Positions 1 through 11,500 of a DNA stretch of 64,000 nucleotides are shown in pieces (the stretch's first letter is position 1; the number at the start of each line of letters is the position of its first letter). The DNA is taken from contig JAYJMM010000109.1 in assembly GCA_037349105.1 (NCBI GenBank), forward strand, positions 3,111,001-3,175,000, given 5' to 3'. A program made the translations under genes and the position numbers. The DNA comes from Limnomonas spitsbergensis. Taxonomy: Eukaryota; Chlorophyta; Chlorophyceae; Chlamydomonadales. Below the pieces are notes generated by a model. It had not been told where the DNA came from, did not search any database, and saw only the letters and a list, made by a program, of their open reading frames with translations.

Positions 1-247
1 ATTTCATGTGTATAAGGGCTTCCATCCCCTGTGACAGCTTGAGTCAGTAACCCATGTACAGGCGCTCACTTTTTTTGCTGTGCTTATTCTCAGTGATTTT
101 TTGAGGGAGGAGCAGTGATGAGGGGGGACGTTTGGTGGAGTGGTGATGACTGATTAAAGCGTATCAGTGTTCATAGCTTCTCAAGACTGAATGAGTTGAC
201 ACGTCACGTGAATCATGACTGAAACACTCATGTGCCTCCTCCTGCAG

Positions 248-1352
248 GGCACGAATAACCTGGTGGCCCTTGCCAAGCAAAAGAAAGCTAAGAAATTCAT
301 ACTGGTGACAAGCATTGGTACAGATGAGCTCTTCAATGTACTTAACCTCTTCTGGGGTGTCCTGTGAGTCTTACGGGAGGCTGGGAATGCTGGTCGTACT
401 GATTCGTTGTATAAAAGGCTGCTTTTGTCTGTTTATTAATACTGTCTGGACTGCAAATCTACATCAACATCACGTAATAGCCATTGAAGGCATCCTTTAA
501 ATACGGATGCAGATTTTGGAAGAAACGTGCTGAAGAGGCGCTTCAGCGTTCAGGTCTGGAATATACCATTGTCAGACCAGGTGAGCTATGACTTTCCTGC
601 AGAGACGATGAGGCGGCTTGTACAGACTTGCAGCAGGTCCTACAAAATGTGTCGGAAAATAGCAGTCTGCTACTCCTTGAACTTACATACATTTCATTGT
701 TAGCTCATTGTATCCCTGAGCTTCACAGCTGCTGGGTTTGAGATTGCAGCCTCTCTGATGTCAGCGTTATTTCATTATTTGTAGTAGCATGTGCTCATCA
801 CTTGGTTGTGGCCCTTGCACTGTTGTCCTCAGGTGGACTTAAAAATACCACAAAGGACGGTGAACTTCCCGGCTCAATAGTGATGGAAGGACCTGGCTTT
901 TTCGGTGTGCCCCCTGCCCGCCCTCCTGCCGTTCCTTCTGGCTCCATTCTCAGACAACAGGTGCGTCCGGCCTCATGTGACACAGTAAGACAATGGCAGG
1001 AGTAAGCAGAATGTTATCAGCAGGGGTCGCAAATAAATACACGTCGGGACACAATAATCCTCGAAGGTGCTGCAAGAAAACTGTCATGTGTGGGTAGTAA
1101 ATTTGTATGTTCCGCCGCATTGGCTTAGCAACGGCGTTGTTACAAAAGCCTCTCAGTTGGGTCTGTACATGGAGTCGCGATTTAGCTGTGCTTTTTCATG
1201 TGCGCCTTTGAACCTCTTGTGGCATGCAGGTGGCTGAGGTGTGCATTGCAGCACTGGTGGAGCCCGATGCTGTGAACAAGGTGGTGGAGATCGTGGCAGT
1301 GCAAGATGCACCTTTGAAGACTTTTGCAGAGCTTTTCAAGTCAGTCATGTGA
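248..1352 (+). CDS. Tic62-like NAD(P)-binding protein (atypical SDR), 3' part
   Basis: Four exons join in phase: 248-363, 513-580, 833-960 and 1230-1352; the 5' exons lie before the window. The joined protein reads GTNNLVALAKQKKAKKF, then LFWGVLFWKKRAEEALQ, YTIVRPGGLKNTTKDGE and RQQVAEVCIAALVEPDAVNK. This is the C-terminal half of an atypical short-chain dehydrogenase fold as found in Tic62 and related plastid NAD(P)-binding proteins: the TSIG segment, a YTIVRPGG strand-loop and the RQQVAEV helix. Such proteins bind NADP(H) in chloroplasts, and Tic62 itself tethers ferredoxin-NADP reductase. No FNR-binding Pro/Ser repeats follow here; the protein stops just after FAELFKSVM, so it may be a shorter relative rather than true Tic62. 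The stop codon lies inside a tandem repeat. Family is confident, exact orthology is not. Confidence 0.8.
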
Positions 1353-1501
1353 TCAGAGCTTTTGCAGAGCTTTTGCAGAGCTTTGAAGAGCAGACTTTTG
1401 CAGAGCTTTTCAAGTCAGTCATGTGATCAGAGCTTTTGCAGAGCTTTTGCAGAGCTTTGAAGAGGAGACTTTTGCAGAGCTTTTCAAGTCAGTCATGTGA
1501 T
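1320..1501 (+). repeat. 74-bp tandem repeat, about 2.5 copies, spanning the stop codon
   Basis: Units start at 1320, 1394 and 1468, a 74-bp period. Each begins ACTTTTGCAGAGCTTTTCAA and carries the TCAGTCATGTGA that ends the Tic62-like reading frame. The end of the coding region and its stop have therefore been duplicated into the 3' UTR. Within each unit a shorter GAGCTTTTGCA motif is itself repeated. Confidence 0.9.
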
Positions 1502-2144
1502 GGGGACCCAAGGCTGGACCTGCTGAATTGTGGAGAAGCAATGGTTGAGACTAACAAATAAGCTGTCGAACTCCTTCATAAGCAGGCCAGCTTCAGCAGG
1601 AAGGTTGAATAGTCATTTGAGTGATAATACCTTAATTTAATTTTCGTACTGCTTTGAACAAACGTACTTTTTCCCGGTCATGCATACTTCCACTTTTGGT
1701 CGATATTTACATTTACTGCATGCTTCCATAGTCATGGACATACTTTCATAGTAGAAGGGTTATCTTAGGTACCGTACCATCATAAAAACTGCAAGGGGAA
1801 ATTGTCTTCGTCATCACAGATGTGAGGAATTCAGTGTCTTATACCACCGGTGTCTCGCGCAAGTAATTGCTTGCATTGCATGAAGAAAATCAGTAAAATG
1901 CATGGCAGACCAGTATGACAGTTATAACAAACGCAAGGGAAAATAGTGATAGGGCGCATATGATGATGGTCAGAAATAAACAAGTGATTTGCTGTACATG
2001 GTACAACTTCTGACAGAAATGCGGCCTGACAAAGCTCAGCACAAGGTCCCTGCTTGCTAGGCACAAGAAGTGCAAGGCCTCTGCACCTGTTAGCCAATAT
2101 GCTTCACACGCAGGACTAATCTTGCAGCGCTCCTCTCTTGTCAT
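1502..2144. other. intergenic, no gene seen
   Basis: This is probably 3' UTR and spacer after the Tic62-like gene. Open frames on both strands are short and lack any recognisable domain or splice pattern. Confidence 0.5.
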
Positions 2145-3044
2145 GTTAATGGCGTTACAACTCTTGAACCCAGTTCAAAACGGCTCGGCCGCGTGGGCAC
2201 CTGACAGGGAAGTTGGGATGAAGAAACGTACGGTTGGGGGGAAAAGATATAAGAGGAACACGAAGGGGGAAACAAATAGCCCTCCCTGCCTTCAGAAAAT
2301 AGAAAGGGCATTGCGTTGGTTACGTGCCCCTGTGAAGTCAAACTGTGAACAAGAGTTCTATAAAGAGAGGACAGTACTTCGGAGAGAGAGCAAGATCCCT
2401 CCCCCCCCTAAGGAAAGGAAATCGAGTCCCTAGGTCCTCAAGAAACCAGCCCTTCACGATGTCTACCACGTCCTACACAGAAGCAAGAGCCTCCCACCTG
2501 TGCCAGCCCTGGTACAACTGGTGAGAATGCGTTGCCCATTGGAGGCTTGCCCAACCTCTCTCCCAAAACATCTCCTTGACGCCAGGGCACTTGGAGCAAA
2601 CATTTAGCGCAGCCTTCACATTCTTGCCATCTCCCTTCGCCAAGAAGCTCTGGCAGCAGCGTTTCTCACGCTGTTGGCCGCTGCATCGTCCCCTGGTGTC
2701 AGCCCTGCTAACTGTACCAAGCCGCAGCAGCAAATTTGTGCGCACACAAGCACACGCCCTGTTGCTAGTGCGGCTCCCAGCATGCACCAGCACGGCGCCC
2801 GCCGTCGCTTGGAACCAGGCGCGGTAGGCGGCCGTAGACCTGTGCTCGGGGGTGGGGTCCTTGAGGTCTCCAATGCCAGTCGCCCCAAGCTGCGCCTGCT
2901 TGTAGGCTGCGTCCACTGGTTGCGGCTCCTGGGACGAGGTGCAGCTTCAGGTCAGAGACTGCCTGACACAGTTTAGGGACAGCTGCTCCCTGCTCCAACT
3001 CCTGAAGTACCCCCATCAGCTCACTGCACCATGAACGCCCTCCA
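2145..3044 (-). mobile_element. 5'-truncated LINE copy 1 (C-terminal ORF and 3' tail)
   Basis: Reading the minus strand, the copy holds the C-terminal part of a LINE ORF, a pyrimidine-rich 3' UTR and a conserved terminal block ending near 2145. The ORF fragment has EHRSTAAYRAWFQATAGAVL and a Cys/His segment (CCQSFLAKGDG then ALNVCSKCPGVKEMF). It matches the fuller copy at 16980-17941 over its length. The Cys-x2-Cys then His/Cys spacing resembles the zinc-binding tail of L1-type ORF2 proteins. The frame is interrupted and no reverse transcriptase core is present. Its 5' end abuts the 3' end of the next copy, so the two lie head to tail. Confidence 0.7.
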
Positions 3045-4200
3045 GTTAATGACGTATCACCTCTGGGCCATGCTTAACTTAAGCTCGGCCACGTCGGCAA
3101 ACAAAAAGCCAGCCAGGTAAGTTAAAGGAGAAGGCAAAAGAGGAGAGTAAGGATAGCAAGGTCACCCACCAAACAAGAAGAACAATAAGACAAAGGTCAG
3201 GCAAAACGTATCCCCTGCCACTGAAGAGACTAGCCTTCAAAAGGTTCAAGTACAAGTTGCACAAAACCAGGGCCTCCCACCCCTGCCTGCAGGCTCTTCG
3301 ACGTCCTGTCTAGTTGGGATGAAAAAGGAAAGGAGGCCAGGGGAAGACAGAGAGGAGCACAAAGGACAAAGAAAAGCACCCTTCCAGAAAATGGAAAGGC
3401 AGACCCAAGGATCCCCGCCTCTGAAAGCAAGAGAGAGATAAAAGGGAAGGAGACAGTCCCCAGGAAGGCAAAAAGAAGGCAGCAAAGTAGCCCTCAACAA
3501 AGTCCACCACATACTTAACAAAAGCCAGAGCCTCACACCCATGCCTGCCCTGGTACAAGTGCTGAAAGTCCGTGGCGCCCTTCGGGGGGCCTGCCCAACC
3601 TCTCGACCTCAGCCTCTCTTTCACGCTATGGCACTGAAAGAACACATGCCGTGCATCCTCCACATGTTGGCCGTGTCGCCCAGCCCAGCACCGTTGGCAG
3701 TAGCGTGTGTCACGCTGCTGATCGCTGCACCGTTCTCTATCATCAGCTGTGCTGGCCGCTCCGAGTCCCGGAGCCTTAAGTTAGTGTACACACGAGCGCA
3801 CACCCTTTTGCTATTGCGGTTCCTGGCGTGCGCCTGCTGTAGGCCGAAAACAGGCGTGGTAGGCGGCCGCAGAGCTGTGTTTGGTGGCAAGTCCCTAGGG
3901 ACTTCCCGTCGGACGACCTCCATCTGAGCCCCATCGTAGGCAGCATCCACGAGCGCTAGTACCTTTGCGACGGGGAGAAGTTGTAGGTCAGCCGCTGCAT
4001 GACGCAGTTTGGGGGCGGCTGCTCCCCGCTCCAGCTCCTGTAAGGCACATAGCATTTCACAGCACCAATTACGCTATCCAGTGTTCTGTTGAACCGCAAG
4101 TTGCAGGCTGCCACCATGGCTGCCACCATGAGTGGGCTATTTTGCTGTGTTGCCGGCGCCACTGCTGCGTTGTAGAATCAGAGCACATGCTGCCACCAAT
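3045..4200 (-). mobile_element. 5'-truncated LINE copy 2
   Basis: The 3' terminal block begins at 3045 (GTTAATGACGTATCACCTC on the plus strand), followed rightward by 3' UTR and broken ORF. Recognisable pieces on the minus strand are ALQELERGAAAPKLRHAAAD, LALVDAAYDGAQMEV and ATANGAGLGDTANMWRMHGM, and farther upstream a segment like NAAVAPATQQNSPLM, shared with the copy near 17.0 kb. Frameshifts and stops break it. It is a dead remnant. Confidence 0.7.
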
Positions 4201-5000
4201 CTCGTTGTAATGGCTGGATCTGCAGCTCTCACATGACCCCCCAGCTGGCAGCGGACGCAGGAAGCCCCGCAGCCTGGCGCAGGTCCTGAAGCAACCAGCA
4301 CTGCATCCTGCCCGTTAGGCAGTGACGTGGCCGAAGGTGACCAGTAGCCCACACCAAATCTCCTCAGTTGCTGTAGGTCATTTGTAGACAGCCGCTAGCT
4401 GGGTGCGTGTAAGCAGATGATGCCTCACACTCACCCTGACGGCCATGCGGCGTACACGCTGCAGAGCGGCAGCCAAAGGCGCCTCTCTAGCTTGCAAGGC
4501 CTTTCTGATGCTGCCGCTTTCGCGCTGAATGATGATCAAGAACTTGAATTATTGGACACGATTCAGCACTGTCCTGTCTAGCCATGTGCACCTAGATTGG
4601 CAGGGGTACAGGGATCCAACAAGTTCTCCAACTCAGTCCACATTTGCTTATATAAGTGTGGAGATGAGCGGAAGAGGGTGTACTGCACTCGCCATCCTTG
4701 TAAGTTGAGTACTAAAGCGGGTAGTAACTTGCCGCACGTCACCCACATACCTCTAGCTCAAGACCGGGTCCCCCTGCTCAAGACGGTACATAAGAATTTA
4801 GATTAGCGGAAATGTACCGGAAATGTAGCCAGTTCATACATCCGATTCACACTGTATTTAGCAAGACATGGACAATCCATGAGACCATGACTCCATCGAA
4901 GACGATCTCGTTGCATCTCAGGATAATAACTCTGTTTCACAATCATCGGACCCTGAACATAGCAGTTGTGACTTGCTCCCCGTCGATACCTTACGATCTC
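4201..5000. other. intergenic, probably promoter and 5' UTR of the WD40 gene
   Basis: No gene or repeat is recognised. An open frame runs from 4812 into the WD40 gene, but its sequence before 5001 has no conserved look and is more likely 5' UTR. Confidence 0.4.
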
Positions 5001-8000
5001 ATGGCCGATGACGAATGGCACCAAGTAAGGAGGAGGCGCAATGTCAAGCCGGAGAGTCAAGTAAGTACCCCAGATCTCGCTAACTCGATCGTGCATACCG
5101 TAGCGAGGTCTTGTCATTGTTTAGACCCGGTAAACGATCTAATTCGACTGGCTCCTTCCACCTTCATCTCTCAGGTCGAAAGTTTGAGGAAGAAACTTCC
5201 TATCCCTGTTGTACCCCTGGCTTTTGGAGTTCTCGATGTTGAGGTCAATGAGGTTGATGCCAAGAATAAAGAGAAGAAGAAGCTGAAGCAGGTACAGCGC
5301 AAGGAGACCAAAGCCAAGGCCAAGCCAGCCAACCCAGCCACGAAAGCAGATGCTGATGTCCCCAAAGTGACATCTGCAGCGCCCAGCACACCGGCAAGCA
5401 GGCTGTCCTTAGCACAGCTATTCTGGGCCTTGATTGCCTGGCTGAAGTCATTCCTGGGCCTTGCTCCCGCCAACAAGCGCAAAGTCAAGAAGCCCAAGCC
5501 TCCCTCAGCAGTCAGGGTTGCAGATGTGCCTACAGACAGCCAAGTGGAGCAGGCTGCATCAGGCAGCCGCCCTGCACCTGCTATCAGCAGTGATCAACTG
5601 ACCTCCACTAAGGGCAGCGGCCCCAGCCAGCCCAAACCAGCATCAGCACCTGCAGCGGCAGCGACGCCGTCGAAATCGACCCCCCCTGCTAGTGTCAAGG
5701 CAGCCGACGCCAATGCGAGTGTTGTCGAGGAAGCTGATGGCCTAGCACCCGAACAAGTGACAGGCAAGAAGAAGAACGACATATCTCATTCAAATCGTGC
5801 GGAGGCTGCGGCGCCAACCAAGAAGGCAGCGCCACCCCCTGCGTGCGACTCAGACTGGGCCCGGGGCCGCTTCCTGTATGTCCATTCTGAGGGGGCCCAC
5901 TCGGATGTTGTCTCATCACTGGCGATGGCAGGGGATGTCGCGCTGTCGTCAGGCTATGATGGGGCCATTAAGGTGAGGCATGGGAGGCTGGGTGTTACGG
6001 TTTGTGTACTTGATCATTCAAAGGATAGGCGAGAGTCCCTTCTGTTGAATGTCCTGAAGGGTTTCTTGCCTCCTGCCCAAAGAGCATTCCCTTGGACCCC
6101 CCAAATGTAGCGTCGATATGCATGGCTTTGCTTTTTCCTTGACAGTCCTGATGGTTATGTACCAATGTGCAATGATGGTCAGGTCATGCAGACGCTGGAC
6201 TCACTGTTGGTTTGACCTGTAATTGACATGATGCTGATTTCTATCGTTTCCAGAACATTTGCCTACTAGGTTTCGAACCATATATACAAGCTGTGCCCCC
6301 CTCCCTGCCTCTTCGGGATGGTTAGGTGTGGCGCTGGAATGCTGGGTTGCCGTTGCAGCACGTCAGGAATCTGACCGGTCACAGTGGGCGTGTGGAGTCC
6401 GTTGCTCTGGATCCAACCACAGCCCTGCGTGCCGCCAGCACCGGCAGGGACTCATCTCTCAAAGTAGGAGGGGCTGGGAGGAGTAACTGAATGGGTGTTT
6501 TGTTCATGCTGTAAGACGCTCGCAGATATTAACGTAGACCATTTCCGCATTTGTATATTGGGCGAACTCAACATATCGTTATTGAATTATGTGTATTTCA
6601 TATAAGATTTTAGGCAATTTCTCATAAGAGATTTTACGCCATTTCCCATCCCGTGCCCATCCTTTTATGCTGCAGGTCTGGGACCTGGGCCGTGACTCCA
6701 GCAGCCCGGTGGCTTCACATTATGTTTACGAGTCTGTGCGCTGCATGGCGGTGGACTGGGAGGGGGACGCTACCGCGGCCCTGGGCTGCCAGTCAGGCTC
6801 CATTCCGCTATGGGACCTGGAGAGGGGGCGCAAGCTTCAGGTAGCGGGCTAGCAGGAAAGAAAGAGGCCTGTGACTGTCGGGGATGTGCGCCCCGGTGCA
6901 CCCTCACCCCTCATGCAAATGAATGTGCCTCATCTCCCCTTCTGCATATGCTGCACTACTGTGGTTTATATGGGGTCTAACTAGGCCGAGACCTAGGCTA
7001 CTGTGGTTTATATGGGGCCATTGCTAGGCCAAGACCTAGACAATTTATATGGGGCCATTGCTAGGCCAAGACCTAGACAATTTATATGGGGACATTGCTA
7101 GGCCCGCTGTTCATCATGTGGTTGTCACTGGACTGTGGACCTCCTCGCCTACTCACGCACACAGGTGCTCAAGGGCCACAGAGACGAGGTGTGTGCTCTG
7201 CTGATGGGTGCGTCAGCTGGGGCGGCAGGGCGGCTGGTCAGTGGCTGCCGTGACGCCGCGGTGCACGTGTGGGACCTCAGGGCTGCACCCGCTGCAGCCA
7301 AGACTTGTAGCCTTAACGGTATCAGGTGGGTCAGGAGGGCGAGGGGATGCAATTAGGACTTGGTGGTACGTTGCCTGGAGCTGGTGAGGCAGGCTGAAGC
7401 GCTCTGCTGTCACGTTGAATATGGATTAGAGTGTCTCAGTGTAAAAATCCCCACCTCGCTCAGTACTGTCAGGGTCTCCTCAACATATCCTCAAGATACG
7501 ACACAGTGACACACTGTCCATTATATAGATGAACAGCATGTACCAGCAGGTACATCTGTATAGCTTGAGACTCAGCAACATTTAGAGACGCTTCCAAGGC
7601 CCCACTCGGAACAGTACCGTTCTGCTAGGAGCCGCACAAAATAGTCCAGGATCTGGAGAGACCCTGTGCCCTCAAGCCAGCATTGTCTCCTGCTGTTTTC
7701 CTGCGCTGACTCCATTATCCTTGTTCCCTGTGCCCTTCCCTCCCCAACAGAGGCCGGGCCTGCTCTCTCTCTGCGGTGGACAACATGCTGTATGTCGGGG
7801 ACTACTCCAGCTCCGTCAAGGTGTTTGACTTGAGGCTTGCGTCGGCAGGCAGCCCGACCCTGGAGCCCATCGCTGCACTGCCCAACATGCCGAGCTTTGC
7901 TGGTGATGTGTGCCCCGTTGCGGCGCTGCACCGCGCAGGGAACGCCGGCGTGCTGGTGAGCTCGTCCATTGGCTGGTGGACGGACTCCAGACAGGCCCTG

Positions 8001-8327
8001 GAGGAGGCGCCAGAGGACGTCGAGGAGCCGGTCGCGTGCCTCAATGTGCATGCGGCCCGCACCGCAGGGACCGGAGGAGGCCACGAGTACCTCTATACGC
8101 TGCGGCTGTGCTCTGGCATCGCGACGTGCATGGCCACGTCGGGCGGGCGGGATCGGATGATAGTGGGCACCAGCGGGGGTGACCTGGTGGGCCTGTCCCT
8201 GATTAAGGGAGCGGGCAATAAGGTGCAGGGCCTGGCTGAGGGAGTCTCGTTCGAGGAAGGCCTGCCCCTGGGGGTAGAGGTGCTGTCAGATGATGAGGAT
8301 GACGAGGAAGATGAAGAGGAGGCCTGA
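5001..8327 (+). CDS. WD40-repeat protein with Lys/Ala/Pro-rich N-terminus
   Basis: Proposed exons are 5001-5060, 5175-5972, 6359-6463, 6676-6840, 7165-7325 and 7751-8327, all in phase, giving about 621 residues. A further small exon between 5972 and 6359 cannot be excluded, because the join there gives DGAIK then HVRNLTGHSGRV without the WD pair expected between. The start MADDEWHQVRRRR was chosen because a GTAAGT donor follows at 5061. Residues 20-280 are low-complexity Lys/Ala/Pro with one hydrophobic stretch (SLAQLFWALIAWLKSFLGLA) that could be an anchor. Later come WD repeats: TGHSGRVESVALD, VWDLGRDSS, LWDLERGRK, KGHRDEVCAL and VHVWDLRAA. The tail is acidic (DDEDDEEDEEEA). WD40 propellers scaffold complexes; the partner is unknown. 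Confidence 0.8.
6955..7105 (+). repeat. minisatellite in WD40-gene intron
   Basis: Four copies of a unit containing TTTATATGGGG and GCTAGGCC(A/G)AGACCTA start at 6965, 7008, 7044 and 7081, with periods of 43, 36 and 37 bp. It lies in the intron between the exons ending at 6840 and starting at 7165. Confidence 0.85.
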
Positions 8328-8570
8328 GACCAAATATTAATGGCTATTAGCTAGATCGCGGCCTGCATCAGTGAGCTTGCAAGCCGCTTCTAATGTCATA
8401 TTAAAATAACAAATATATTTGTCAATGTGACACACACCTCAGCTCCGCTCCAATGCTCGGCCGTGTTACAGAGTATTGTGTTCAATATTTTAGTCCTGAG
8501 AGGCTAAGTGTTACTCTTTAAGGTCCTGCACAGTTGTGATGTTTCAGTATCGCCCCACTCATCTCATTTG
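8328..8570. other. short convergent spacer
   Basis: This spacer lies between the WD40 stop (+) and the phosphatase stop (-). It is AT-rich and must hold both 3' UTRs. No structure stands out. Confidence 0.5.
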
Positions 8571-11500
8571 CTATAAAATACATATACAACGAATGGATCT
8601 CTCAAGGGATACTCCAGCTGCACTGCACTCAAAGGGGCATACAAGTTTCCAAGCTGAAGGACTGTTCTTGCAGGACCCCATCTCGATCAGCTGCTGCTCC
8701 ACCGCTATCTCCGTCCCGCACTCGGAGGGTAACCTCCTGAGCCTCCCAGTCTGCACGCACGAGGCAATCAAGTTTTTCAGGAGCGATGAGGATTCTACCT
8801 TCAATATTTCTGGCCCAACAGTGTCACATCATTAACATAATTTACTGCTCATAGTAGCATGCGCATCTTGCTACTCTCCAATAAGCTTGCTGAAGGAGAA
8901 CATACGGTATGAGCTCACCTATATCTATAGTTCCAAAATTGGGCCCGGAGAAGTACGAGCACTTGCCCAGTGGCCGCAACCCCACTAAGTCCTCCAGGTA
9001 ACTACCCGCACAGGTATTATCAGCATGCGCAGCTGTACTTGAGGTCATGCCAGAGCTCATGAACTGCCACACAGGCCGTGACAGCCCATCGGTGCGCAGG
9101 TCCGAGCTGTAAGCACTGTTGCGCCCAGGCATGACCACCTGGATGAAGGAGGGGCACGAGATATTACTGCCGAGGGGATGGTCAGGTCATCCAGAGAAAT
9201 GACGTGGGCGGAGGAGGCCAGTGCATTCAGCGAGGCAAGAGTTAATGACGTTACACCTCTGGGCCATGCTGAAATACAGCTCGGCCACGGCGGCAGACAA
9301 AAAGTCAGCTAGGAAAGGCAAGGGAGAAGGCACAAGAGGAAAGAAAGGATAGCAAGAGTCAAGAGTGTGCTGCTCAGTGTTTGTCAAACCACTGCTGGGT
9401 GGCTGAGGCGGCCACCACTGGGCCAGTGGGGACCAGACCTTGATCGGCTCCCAGCCGGAGGCCCAAGCAGCAGGGCTGGCTGCACCAGGCCTCCTCGGCC
9501 ATAAGCTGTGAAGTTGGTGAAGCAAGCTATAATGAACGGGCTACTGCGGAATGATGCGTGCCATCATGGCTGCCACACCTTAATGTCAGCGTAGTGGTAA
9601 TCTCCTGTGAGGATGAGGACACATCCTCGCTTGGTTGAAGATGCCAAGGAGTGCAGGAAATTTATTTGCGCAGGTTTCCAGCACTGAGCATGGCAAAGGT
9701 GGAATGACCAGTGCGTTAAAACATTGAACACGCGATACAGTAACACACCAGTTCGGTAAGTACAGCAGGTAAAAGTGTTATCAGGGGAACATTTGGACTG
9801 TGTAGCAAGTTGCTGTGAGGGCATGATCTGCAACAAAGACAAGCCTAGATTTCCACCAGTTTGCTGATTCCCCCTTAACCAGTATAACTGTATACTGGCA
9901 AGTCAATAACAGATAACAAGCAGCAGTATTCTAGCTGTCCAGATTTTGTATCCAATCTCACAAACACTCTGACCTTGTGCTGCAAAGGCGTTCATGTGCA
10001 TTCGTACCAGACACTCACTTAACGGTCGTGCCTCATTATGCCTACTCTGCTGGTTAGAAGAATGTACCTTTGAAGGGGACGAGGCTCTTCGTCCTCAGCA
10101 TCGAATGCCCTCCACCGCCTCTCTCACGCTCACCTCCCAGTCATCACCGCTGCATTTGCCCTCCTCGTTGGAGTAACCAATGCTGCCAAAAGGAACGCTG
10201 CCTGAGGCAATGACATGTAAAGCCGCATTGCTGGATGCCAGCTCCCTCTGCAACCATTGCCGCTGAGTCACCCCGAGGACATCACAGATCGGGGAGGCCT
10301 GGTGGAGGGGGGCAGGTGGAGATTTGACAGAGCCAGGGAGGTGCAGGAGTCAGGACAGAGGGGGGCAGGACTGCAGCAACTGTGCAGTGCAAGATAGTGG
10401 AGGACAGGGGGGGGGGGGGGGGGGGCAACCAGCGGTTCCGGGGCGGGAAAGCAAGGCGCGTCGGTATCCTGGACCTGTCAGGCCTTACCTTGGCTAGAGG
10501 GCAGCGAATCGATCGCCGATTGGCCCTGGCCAGCTTAAAATAATCTGAGTTTGCGTTTAATAGCCAGATATATGCTATAGATAACAGAACGTGCACTTTG
10601 ACAAAAATCATCGCCCCAGAACCACTGGTTGCCCCCGCCCCCTGGTGGAGGGTGGACTGGCCTTAAATTTAAATTTCAGGCCCAGCCCTGTAAATGTCAG
10701 GACCCCAGAAAGTGGAGGGGGGGGGGCACAGCATAACCTCACCTGCACTAACCATGGCCACAGCTCTGCCTGCTGCTTCTCGTATACCGCTCCATCGACC
10801 AGCTGAGGCTCGCTGTCAGGTTCAGGGCCGAAGGCTAGGGGCGTCAGTCCAAATGCCAGAGACGTGGGGTCACAAGCGGTGTTCCACAGCGGATGGCTCT
10901 CGTTTACTCCAGCCTGGAGAAAAGCCCATGTGCCACAGTCGCTCAAGGTGAGGGGCAAGGCTGAGGCAGCAAGCGGGCGACATGACAAAAAATGAATGGA
11001 AATAGTGATGAATTCAAATCGCATCAGGCATGGCAAACGAGGAGATATTGATTAATTTTAGTAGTTTCAGATATTCGGGCTGAAACCTTTTGCCCCATGC
11101 TCAAGCCATATCATAAGGGTCAGGTCCCTCTGGTCAGACGTATGGAGAGGCGCTATCCTGAGCGACCGCTTGGTCCAATGCTCATACCTGAGTACACCAT
11201 TTCTGCAGCTTGCCGTCCCTGGGGCAGCATGAGCCAATGCCAAGCGAACCGTCATCCCGGAGGAAATCGCGGCACCAGGCGGCGGCTGACTTGGGGATGG
11301 AGGGCGGAGCTGTAAGGCCCAGCACCATCTCACACCTGCAAGGAGCCACAGGGCAGAACCCGGTCAATGACATAACACCTCGGGGCCCTGCTCAAACAGG
11401 CTCGGCCGCGTAGAAACTGGTAGAAACCGGTGTGAGACTCTGCGCGATCTATGATGGAGCTTGCCCTACTGCTGCCCCGACCAGGGGAAAGCAAGGACGA

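Noticed and set aside
5001..8327. Retention of the 114-bp first intron of the WD40 gene as coding sequence
   Set aside because: It is in frame and open, but starts GTAAGT, ends TCTCTCAG, and its translation has no coding character; splicing is more likely.
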